Source: Cyclobacteriaceae bacterium
GTDB taxonomy: Bacteria > Bacteroidota > Bacteroidia > Cytophagales > Cyclobacteriaceae
DNA: 64,000 nt
Assembly: GCA_025808415.1 (NCBI GenBank)
Contig: CP075525.1
Span: 2,713,501-2,777,500, forward strand
Reading direction: 5' to 3'
Shown: piece after piece, positions 35,601 through 47,600 of the stretch
Position numbering within the stretch: position 1 is the first letter of the stretch
How the letters are laid out: each line of letters opens with the position of its first letter
Notes under the pieces: generated by a model
Databases searched by the model: none
What the model was told of the DNA's origin: nothing
The model's input: the letters and a program-made list of their open reading frames with translations, nothing else
Translations under genes and position numbers: made by a program

Positions 35601-38600
35601 TTATCGAATCAAGGTTACATCTCCAATTTGCGTGGTGCGCTGTCCATCCACCAGGCGTAATACGAGTTTGTATACATAAACACCCGCAGGCAGCAGATTT
35701 CCGTTGCGGTCATAACCATCCCAACCTCGCAGCGGTTGGCCGGGTGTATTCCTGCTTTCGAAAATCAGGTTACCCCAGCGATCGAAAATCTGCATGTTAA
35801 ATGAATTGGGTTCGTTGATATTGATACCCCTAACATACGGCAGGAACACATCGTTTACGCCACCCGGCCCGGAAATACCACCGTTAGGTCCGGAAGGATC
35901 GGGTGTAAAGGCATTTGGCACGCGCACCTGGCCACCTTCACGGGCAATAATTTCTGCCCGCGCAGTATCGGTACAGGTGACGTTGCCCCGTATTTCCTGC
36001 ATAACCATAGTAATGGTGTAGCGTCCTTCCACGGGATAGAAATAAGTAGGATCTGATTCTCCTAATAAACGCTTAACGATATCATTCGTATCCCCAAAGT
36101 TCCATAAGAACGACACTTCATCTGACGGAACATTGGAAGGTTGAGAAAAATTAAACGTTACCAGTTCAGTATCCGGAACGAACAATGTCGTTGGTCGGGC
36201 CTGGAATGCTGCCTGTGGCTTAGGGTAAATCGGAACAGGAACTTTTCCGGGCATTGCATTAGGTCCTGTACCGGAGTTATCAGCAAAAGCAACCTGACCG
36301 GTTATTGAATTGGTCGTTCTTAAGAAAATGGTATATTCTCCTGGATTAGCGATGAAGAATATTGGCAACGGAGCGGTTGAAACAGCCGTAACTCTTCCAT
36401 TCTGATCAATCACTTGCCATTCATAAATATCACCCGTTGCATTATTCACCGTTATCTCGATAGAAGCAGGGAAGCAAGCAGCATCAGGTGTATAATCAAA
36501 GGCAGCAACCAAAGGTGGCAAAATAATATTTATGCTCTTTGAAAATGTACTGCTGCAATCCAAACCATTGGCTTGTGCTGCAAGGTTGATCGCAGTTATA
36601 CGAACATCACGTAACCCGGGCGAGGTGTAGTTTACAGTGAAAGGACCAACGCCACTTTGTGTTGTAGGAACTGAACCAATACCAAAATCCCAATTGTAGG
36701 CAAAGTCAACCGGGTCAACCGGTACAGATGTATTGGTGAATGTAACCAGGGAAGATCCTCCCGTAAAGGGTGGGATCACGCCTTCATTAAATCCAGCCGT
36801 TACCGCACGATAAACGGTAATCGGAATGATCAACTCCGGTGACGGACAATTACCATTATTTGCCACATAAACCACTTCATAGATAATCGGGTTTTGCGTG
36901 CTGTTGTTGGTGAAGGTATAGCTTACCTGTTGCGTGGGGCGCACGTCAATTTCCTGCCCGATGTTGCCTTGTACCCGATAGAACCACCGGTGTGTGGCTG
37001 CACCAATTGAGCTGTTAAAGAAGTTGATAGTCTCCCCGCTACAGATCTCATTTCTGTCCGGGAAGATATTGACAAAGATTTCCGGGAACACCGATACTGT
37101 TTCAAAGTGCACATCCTGGCAGATATCCAACGGTGGATCAAGGGTAGTCTGGAGGGTTACTTTGTAATTGATCGTACCGGTTGGCGAAGGGTTTATAAAG
37201 GTGTGTGTGATGGTTGCATTCGGCTGCGTGACCGCAGCAGTAAACACATCTTCAGTACCGTCAAACCAGCGCCATGTATAGGTTACACCCGCTACCTGAT
37301 TGTATTGGAAGGTTGCTGTGTAGGGTGAGCATCCGGTAGTCGGCCCCACAATACTAAATGTTGCATCGGTTTGCCCAACGGTGACCGTTAAACTCTCTCC
37401 TACGGGAACAAACGGACATCCATTAATGTCATTGACTGCCGTTAAGGTGTAGGTGGTTGTTAGTGAAGGCGAAACCGGAATAACCCGTATGTTACCCAAA
37501 CCGGTTAACGGAAACGAGGTTGTTCCATTAGCATCCGTGGCGGTATAAGTGGCTGTAAATGGTGGCTGTCCATCCAATTGCAGCACGAGGAATTGAGTCT
37601 GACCCACGCAAAGCGCCAGATCAGAAGTTAACCAGCGACCACCAACAGTAGGCGCCACCGTTACCACCATAGTAGCGGGGTTACCCACGCAAGTTGTTGG
37701 TGCAGGCCCTGTTGGTGTTACCTGGTAAAGTATTGTACCCGGGAAGAAATCGGCATTGCTAAGTGTTTCATTGATTACATTCCCGGTATTTGGGGAAGTA
37801 AATCCGGTTATGTTAACACTTGAAGGTGTTGCCGTCCAGTTAAATACTGTACCCGCCACTGGGCTGTTCAACGGCACGTTTATGCTGTTATCATCGCAAA
37901 TAGTTATAGAAGGAGGCAGGCCTGTGACACTTGGTATCGGATCAACCGTGACATTAATTACCACAGGAGTACCTTGGCATCCAGCCGGACTGGTAGGCGT
38001 AACGGTATAGGCTACATTGCCAGGAGTATTACTGTTGTTGAAAAGCGTTTGGAACAATAAACTCCCTGCTCCTGGTGAAGATCCTATAACATTCGCATCG
38101 GCAACACGGGTCCACAAACCTATGGTGTTTGCCACATCGTAGGTAAATGAAATATTGATGTTACTACCGCTGCAAATTCGTTCGAACACAGAACTTGGTG
38201 TAACCACAGGACGCGGGTTAACCGTAACTACCAATTGAACATTATCACCCACACAACCTACGGCAGGAGTCTGCGGACGGATGGTGTAGGTTACGGTTTG
38301 GGTAACGGGTGTAGGGTTATCCAAAATATCATTTAGCATGCTGCCGCTGGTGAATATGGAGCCAACAGGCGAAAAGCCGGTAACGCCACCAGTAGCCACA
38401 ACATTCACTAATTCGAACTCAACTGATCCTATGGAAGGTACTGTGCTGGATGTTAAGCTGAAACCCGTTGGTATGCCCTCGCACACGGTAACCTGCGTAG
38501 GTGTTACAATCACTTTTGGCTTAGGTTCTACATTCACCACCACATCAACAAAGTTACCGGTACAACCATTTCCATTCTTTGCACCGTTGGCCACCGGTGT

Positions 38601-41600
38601 AATCCGGTACGTTACAGTTTGCGGAGTATCATCATTGTTTACCAGGTTATCGGCAATCACATGCCCTTGCGGAAGGTTGCTTTGGATCGGGAAAAATCCG
38701 GAAATAAGCCCCGAACTACCAGTGGCCTGATAGTTAAAGGTTATGATACCTGCAGATGGTACAGTGGGTGAATTCAATACAATATTGGTTAACGTGTTGC
38801 TGCATATATCGGCTGTGTTGTTGATTGGTGTAGCCAGGGGCGCAGGTTCAACACGCAGTACGATGGGAAGTATAGGGCCACGACACCCTGCAGCCGTAAT
38901 CGGAACAAGATTATACGTAACGGTAAGCACTCCGTTGGTATTGTTAGCGAACACATCGTTCCTGATCTCATTTATGTCAGTTGTATTTCGAGGAGCAGCC
39001 GGGTTAAACGTTACCGGTGTTAACCCTGCATCCACTACAATTGACATAATATCATAACTGACTGCCAGGGCGCTTGTAGGGCTTGTACCTAAAATAATGT
39101 TGGAGGCTTCATTGCTACACACTGTAGTATTAAGGTTGGTGGCCATGGCCGGTGCCGGGTTCACCGTGAAGATTACAAGTCCTTCATCTCCGGCACAACC
39201 TGCAGCCGAAACCGGAATTACACGATAACGTGCCTGCAACGGGCTGTTTGTTGTATTGGTAAAGAAGTCATTTTGAATTGCTGTTGCAGTCTGTCCGGCA
39301 CCGATTGATGCATTACCAGGGCCTGGCTGTAAACCAAGGTCCCAATTGATTTGCGTAATGTTATACGATGCGGCCGCAACAGAACCTGGTGCCACGCCCA
39401 ACAGCACGCCAGTTGTTACATCGCTACAAGCAGGCAATGGGCTCAAGGCCGGATCAATTACAGGTTCGGGATCAATGGTAACGTTAATCACTTCAGGGTC
39501 ACCAACACAACCTTGTGGACTAACCGGAACAATGGTGTATGAAACTACCAAGCTCCCTGCGGTTACGTTGTTGTACCGGTCGTTACGAATAGCATTTGCA
39601 TTAACTCCATTTTGCACAATCGCATTTCCGGCAGCCGGGGTCAATCCAGGTGCAACCGTAATGTTCGTAATGTTAAATGCCGCAGCCGGGATAGACAATC
39701 CATTGGTAGAAAGAACTATGTTGGTTATTGCATCGCTACAAACCGTAGCATCAAGATTGGGATTCATCACCGGTTCGGCATTAACCGGCAGTGTTATAAT
39801 AAATGGATTGCCCACACAGCCGTCAGCCGATGTAGGTGTAACTGTGTAGATAGCATTCAAGGGGCCTCCGGTTTCGTTGTGAAGCGTTTCGGCCAACGGC
39901 CCCACGCCAGCACCTGATCCACCGGTTATGCCCGGAGCATACGTAGCCGTCCAGGTAAAGGTTGATGGTACAAGGTTAGTGATGTTGTCTTGTGGGTTAA
40001 GGCTGAAGGGCACATCTGAACAAACTGCAGGACGGGTAACATTTGCACCAACAGGTTGAGGGTTAATCGGAACGGTAATGGTAAAGGTACTTCCAACACA
40101 TGAACTTCCCGATGATGGCGTTACGGTAAATACTGCATTAAGAACACTCCCGGTTAAGTTTTGCAAGGTTCCAGTAACATTTCCTGTTCCGTTAGCAGCA
40201 CCTCCGGTCAAGCCAAAATCATAATTGGCTGTCCACGTAAATGTGCTGATGATACCATTCGTTATGTCCAATTGAGGATTGAATGAGAAAGCCGTATTTG
40301 AACATACCGGTGCTTTTGTAGCATTTGCCCCAAGCGGTTCAGAGCTTACTGGTATGGTGATGATAAACGGTGAACCAACACAACCGTTATTCGATGTGGG
40401 TGTAACCGTATAAACTGCGTTCAATACTCCACCGGTTATATTGTTCAAAGTTTCCGAAATAGGTCCTGCGCCTGCACCCGATCCATTCAATAAACCGGGA
40501 TCATAAACAGCAGTCCATGTAAATGTGCTTACGATGCCATTGGTAATGTCTAACTGAGGATTGAAATTAAACGCAACATCAGAGCAAACTGCTGCCTTAG
40601 TGGCATTGGCACCTACGGGCTCAGAACGTACCGGGACAGTGATTGTGAAATTCGGGCCAACGCAATTGGTTACTGACGATGTTGGTGTAACGGTAAACAC
40701 TGCATTTAATGTACCGCCTGTCAGGTTTGTCAATGTTCCGGTAACAGCTCCTACACCATTGGCTACACCACCTGTTAAGCCCGGATCATAAACTGCTGTC
40801 CATGTGTAGGTAGCGGTAATTGAGTTCTGCACATTGTCCTGAGGATCGAACGAGAACGGCACATCAGAACAAACTGCTGCTTTAACCGTATTGATCGCCA
40901 CCGGTTTTGGTTCAATGGGTACGGTTATCGTAAACGGTGTTCCTGCACAACCATTTGTAGAAGTTGGTGTAACCGTATACACAGCACTTAATTGTCCGGA
41001 TGTAACGTTCACCAGGGTTTCAGCAACAGCCCCATTTCCGTTACCGGCACCACCTGTAATTCCAGGGGCGTAGCTGGCTATCCAGGTGAAGGTTGACGTT
41101 ACACCGTTAGTGATTTCCAGTTGCGGATTGAAATTAAAGGCAACATCCGAACAAACTGCGGCTTTCAATGCATTTGCTCCAACAGGCTCGGGATTAACAG
41201 GGACTGTAATGGTATAGGTTGAGCCTGCGCAACCATTAATGGACGTTGGCGTAATCGTGTATACAGCATTAAGGGGGCCACCGGTTAAATTAGTCAATGT
41301 TTCTGAAAGCAATCCGGTTCCGGCTCCACTACCACCGGTAAGGCCGGCATCGTAAACAGTTGTCCATGCAAAGGTGCTGGTAACACCATTGATAATATCA
41401 CTTTGTGGGTTGAAGTTAAAAGCTACATCAGAGCAAACGGCAGGTCGAACTGCATTAGAACCTACCGGTTCTGGATTTATCGGAACAGTAATAGTGAAAT
41501 TACTTCCAACACAAGAGCCAGCCGTTGTTGGTGTGATGGTGTAAACTGCGCTCAACTGTCCACTGGTTTGATTAATCAGCGTTTGATTGATCAAACCTGT

Positions 41601-44600
41601 TCCATTGGCTGCACCTCCCGTCAAACCAGCCGGATAGGCTGCTGTCCACGTGAAGGTTGCAATGGTGCCATTGGTGATTTCAGCCTGAGGATCAAAACTA
41701 AAGGGTATGCCTGAGCACACCGCTGCTTTTGTACTGTTGGCACCTACGGGTTCTGAGTCGATCGGCACTGTGATTGTAAATGTATTTCCAGTGCAACCGT
41801 TTAGTGACGTTGGCGTGATTGTATACGTAGCATTTAAAGTGGCTCCCGTTAAGTTGGTTAAGGTCTCAGCAACATTGCCCACTCCGGCACCTGCCCCACC
41901 GGTGAGGCCAGCACCATATACAGCAGTCCATGCGAAAGTTGCCGTTACCCCATTCGTAATATCCAACTGAGGATTGAAATTAAATGCCACATCAGAGCAT
42001 ACAATTCCTTTTATGGAATTCGCACCAACCGGCTGAGGATTAACCGGAACGGTAATTACAAAAGGATTGCCCGCACAACCCGCAGCTGAGGTTGGGGTAA
42101 CCGTATACACGGCATTCAATACCCCACCCGTTAAGTTCTGTAAAGTCTCAAGTATAACTCCGTTACCGTTACCAGCACCGCCCGTTAGTCCGGCAGCATA
42201 AACCGCTGTCCAGCTAAAATTAGAAGCAACACCATTTGTAATATCCAACTGAGGGTTAAAGTTGAACGCAACATTGGAGCATTGTGCTGCTTTGGTTACA
42301 GGGGCACCTACTGGTTGTGGATTGATGGGTACTGTTATTGTGAACGTAGCACCTAAACAACCTCCAACTGAAGTTGGGGTTACGGTATATACGGCACTAA
42401 GTTGGCCACTGGTAAGATTCACCAACGTCTCAGCCACCATTCCCGTTCCGTTACCGGCACCACCTGTCAGACCGGCAGGATATACGGCTGTCCATGAAAA
42501 TGTGCTGGTTACACTATTTGTAATTTGCGTTTGCGGATCAAAACTAAAAGGAACATTAGAACAGACAACTGCTTTAGTTTGATTTACAGCAACAGGTTGA
42601 GGGTTAACCGGCACAGTAATGATGAACGGAGGATTACCAACGCAGCCTCCACCTTGTGCCGTAGGCACCACCGTATACACTGCATTGATGGGGGCGGCTG
42701 TTAAATTGATCAGTGTTTCAGTAATATTTCCGGTTCCGTTACCTGCTCCACCGGATAATCCGGGGCCATAGGCAGCCGTCCAGGTGAATGTACTTAAAAC
42801 ACCGTTGGTTATGTCATCTTGCGGATTGAAGTTAAACGCAACATTCGAACATTGTGCTGCCTTTGTTACGTCTGCACCGACAGGTTCGGTATCAACAGGA
42901 ACGGTTATCGTAAAAGGTGTACCTGCGCATGAACTTGCCGATGTAGGGATGACCGTAAACACAGCATTAAGCACACCACCGGTAAGGTTGGTTAATGTCT
43001 GGGCAATCTGGCCTGCACCTGCACCTGCACCCCCGGTTAAGCCCGGAGGATATGAAGCCGTCCAGGTAAAGGTTGATGCAACACCATTGGTAATCTCTGC
43101 TTGCGGATCGAAACTAAACGGGCTATCAGAACATACAACAGCTTTAACTGTGCTGAGTCCCACGGGCTCCGGATTTACCGGAACCGTTATGGTAAACGGT
43201 GCCCCAACGCATCCTTGAGGTGTTGATGTTGGTGTTACCGTAAAGACCGCACTAAGCTGAATATTAGTAAGGTTTACCAGGGTTGCGGCAACATTACCCA
43301 CACCATTGGCAGCACCACCGGTTAACCCTGCCGGATATGAAGCCGTCCAGGTAAAGGTAGAAGCTACCCCATTTGTAATGCTTGCCTGAGGATTGATATT
43401 GAAAGCTACGTTCGAACAGATGGCCGGGGCAACTGTGTTATTGCCAACAGGTTGGGGATTAACCGGAACCGTGATCGTAAAAGTAGCACCGGCACAACCT
43501 CCAGCAGAAGTTGGGGTTACAGTATAAACGGCACTTAACTGTGCAGTAGTTAGATTGGTTAGCGTACCTGAAACGTTGCCAACACCATTAGCAGCACCAC
43601 CGGTAAGCCCAAAGGGATACACAGCTGTCCACGTAAACGAACTGGGCAAGGCGTTGGTAATGTTTGCCTGGGGATTAATGCTGAAACCAACGCCCGAACA
43701 GAAAACCGGGGCAACCGAATTAGTAGAAACCGGTTCAGGATTTATAGTGACAACAATAGTTTCAGGAACACCTATACACCCAGCTCCGCTGGTAGGTGTA
43801 ATCGTATAGGTTGCCGTTATCGGTGCAAGGGATGTGTTCACCAATACATCCGTGATATGGAAAGTACCTGGTGCTCCGGCAAGAACGTTATTGCCCGTAG
43901 TACCCTGCACTGATGCATCCGACATCACCGGTACGGGCCAATTAAATACGGTTCCTGGCGGAAGGCTGAGCGGTGTCAAGAATATCTCTTTGTTTACCGG
44001 CTGGCCACTACAAATCGTTCGGGTTTGTCCGGAGGCAATCACCGGTGACGGGTTAACCGTAACCACTACATCTTGCGATGGCCCTGCACAACCATCCGGT
44101 GAGGTTGGCGTGACGCGGTAAGTTACCGATCCAACAGCACCCGATACATTGGTAAGGGTTTGATTGATTTGCCCTGTTCCATTATTACCGACTGCAGTCC
44201 CGCTAACCAAACCGGTAACACTGGTTACTACCCAATTAAAGGTAGAAAGCGGGATACTCGCTGTTAAGGTGATCCCATCCTGAACTGCCGTTCCGCTACA
44301 TAATGAAAGCGTAGGCAACGAAGTCATTACCGGACGGTTATTGGCATTGATGACCAGCGTGGCGGCAGCGCCAGAACAGCCTGTGGGTGAAACTTCCTGA
44401 ACACGTAACGTTGAAGAGTTAGCTGTACCAAAATCTACAATTACCTGGTTAAGCCCAACACCACTGGCGGCACCCACAATGGCAGCGTCACCGGCTATGA
44501 CAGACCATGAATATGTTGATAATGGATTGAGCGAAGCCGTTTGATAAACGACACCCGTTTGCTGCTTACAAACGGGATTGGGACCAAGTATAACATTGGC

Positions 44601-47600
44601 CGCAGGGCTGGATTCTACTGTGATCGTAATCGGTTGAGGCGCGCCAACACAACCATTAGCCGATATTTCAGTTACACTAATGTTATATACATCCGCAGCG
44701 GGTGCATTGGTCAGGCCAGGGAATTGCAACAGCACAAAGAAATCACCAGGGCCACCTCCGGCAAACCGAACATAAAATCCCGGATTGTCGGGTGGTAAAT
44801 TCCATGAATACGTTGCACCTGGATTTATCGTCTGAATCTGATAAAGAACAATCGTTGGTCCAACGCAAACATTGGTTCCCCCTACTATCGGGTTAATACC
44901 GGGTCGGGGATTTATCCTGAATTCTACCGATCCAACATTCTGGCAATTAGTTATGGTATTGGTTACGCGTGCAAAAAAAGTTTCACCATTATTGACATCA
45001 TCAACATCAGTAGGTGTTGGTACAGGTGTGGTTAAAGCCGCATCTAAAAACCAAGCTACAGAACGGTTAGCCACTATCCCTCCGGCAACAGCTGCATTGT
45101 AGGCAGTAAGGTCAACATTATTGATAGCATTACCGCCAATTACTTCTTCACAAAAAGCCGGATTTTGATTAACAACAACAGGGCTGGGATTAATGGTAAA
45201 GGTTATTAAACCATTTTGAGTACAACCCGGAGCCACATCGGTTCTGGTTACCCGGGTAAAAATCTGAGTGCCCGTTGAAACCAACGAAGGTCCCACAAAC
45301 GGTATGGTGCGGGCAGCATCGGTAAAATATTGAATCGTTCGTCCTGCGGAACCGGGTATTCCTGTAATCGCATCATTTAGTGAATTAAGGTAAGCCAAAG
45401 TAACCGTTGCATTTCCTAAACCCGGTGTATCCTCACAAAGCTGAGGCAGTGGATTATTATTGTCCGGAAGTGCGTGGCGTGTAACAATTACCTGGGCACT
45501 GCTTGAACTACAAACACCCAACGCGCTGGTAGCCGTCCAGGTAAAGGTTGTGTTTCCAACGGGTAATCCAGTTACGGATGTTGTTGGACTATTTACATCA
45601 ACAATAAAAGGTAGTGAGGCACCTGCACTCGAAACAAAGATGTTATCGAACCTGTGGATTTGATTGTCTAAAACGTTGAGTACCCGAACAACAATTTCAA
45701 GCGAGACGCCTGTTAAACCCGATACTGTAAAGGTATTGAATGCACCGTCAACACCGCTGTTCCCAACTATTTCCCCTAATAAAACTTCAGCACCACCATT
45801 TATCCTGTAAAATGCTCGGATATATTCGGAAGCTGACATCGGGCCAGTTTCCGCCAATTGAATGGAAATCCTGACGTTTGGTTGAGCCGTGATGTTGATA
45901 GAAGGCGAGCGCCATATCAGTTCGGCATTCACATCATGCGCTTGCATAACACCCGACTCCACACGCATATAATCACCTGTAACCGCACTATTACCCAATA
46001 GCGTGTTAGCATTAGGTGCTGTAATTGTCCAACCATCGGTTGGATGGGTAAACGAAACCGGGTGTGGATTGGGGCCTGAAAGGCCGGTGCCATTGGGATA
46101 AGTAAACGTTTGATAATACAAGGCACTTCCTATGCTCCATGTGCCTGTACCCCCATTGTTAACCGGTGTAGCAGCCAGGTTTATATTCGCATCGCAAGTT
46201 GAAAAATTCGGTCCGGCTATAGCTGCAGAAGGTAATAAATCCTTTGTGATAACTACCGGATCGTTAACCGCCACACAAGGCCCTGCACCATCGGGATCAA
46301 GCGCCACCAAACGAACCGTAAAACTACCCGCAGCAAAATCGGCAGCCACAGGAACATAAAAGTCGTTAATGTTTGGCCCTGCCAAGGTGTTGCCATTTAC
46401 ACCACCACTACTTTGGATATTTCCATTGCCCGTTACTCGCTCCCACCGGCCTTGTGTTGCTCCGCCACCTATCGTGCCTGTAAGTGCAATAGGTGATAAT
46501 GCACCTTGGTCAAGACAAACGGTAAAGTCAGCCATGGCCGTAGCCGTAGCCGGGTTATTGAATGTTATCTGAACATCAGCGGTGCGTGGAGGACATGCAC
46601 CACTAACAACCGTCATGCGATAAGTATAGGTACCAAAAGCTGAAACTGTTAATGCAGGATTTGGTATGGTAGGGACTGCAGGGGTGAATGTTGTTGTTCC
46701 CGGCCCGGCAATTTGTGCCCATGAAATGTTACCAATCGCTGGGGGTGTAGCATTCAACGAGCCAGTCAGTCCACAGAAAGCAGTGTTAGCGCCTGCATTT
46801 TGTACCCCTGGATCAGTACCAAAATCTACTGTAATGTCGGCAGAACTTGTACACGATCCATTGACTACGGTCCATCGCAAAATATATTGCCCGTTAATAT
46901 CACCGGTAAAAGTAGCGTTAGCCGTATTTTGGTTTGGCGAAAATCCCGCATTGGTTGCCGATGATCCGGTTGGCCTGGTAATCAATGTCCAGGTGCCCGT
47001 GCCAGGCGCGGGGTTACTCCCACCTAATGGATTTGATGTAAGCAACGCTTGACAGAGGAATTGATTTGCACCGGTAGAGGCTGGTGTTGGATTGGCTGAT
47101 ATGTTAACCGTGCGGGTAGCTGGTGGATTTGAAGAACAAAATACACCACTACCGTAATCTGCAGTAACCACATAGTTCAACGGATAAGCCCCTGGGGCAG
47201 CGGTTGCCAGAACTGTTGGTTGCTGAATATCAACAGCGTCCAGTATACCTGTGCTTCCACCCCAGGTATGTGCAGAAATGGTTGGCGTAAACCCGGCAGC
47301 GGCCGCAGGCAAGGACGGGTTACCATTCAATAGCAAAGCTGTGGCCTCGCATATGTTCGCAGGATTTGGGGTAATATTTGCCGTTGGCCGTGCCCGAACA
47401 TTAACCGCAAGGGTTCGTGAAGGACTTGGACAACGGTCGCCATCCACTGTGGTTACAGGGGGGCTAACATACCGCCTAACTACGGAAATATTTCCTGAGC
47501 CAACTGCACCAGCAGCTGTAATGGTTAGTGATTCAGTTCCCTGACCTGAAGAAATGGTACCTACTGCAACAGGAACAGTCCATTGAAATTCAGTATTGAT

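Noticed and set aside
39781..43739. Regular repeats that could suggest a CRISPR or satellite array
   Set aside because: Units are about 283 bases, in frame, vary by synonymous changes and encode a conserved protein module.
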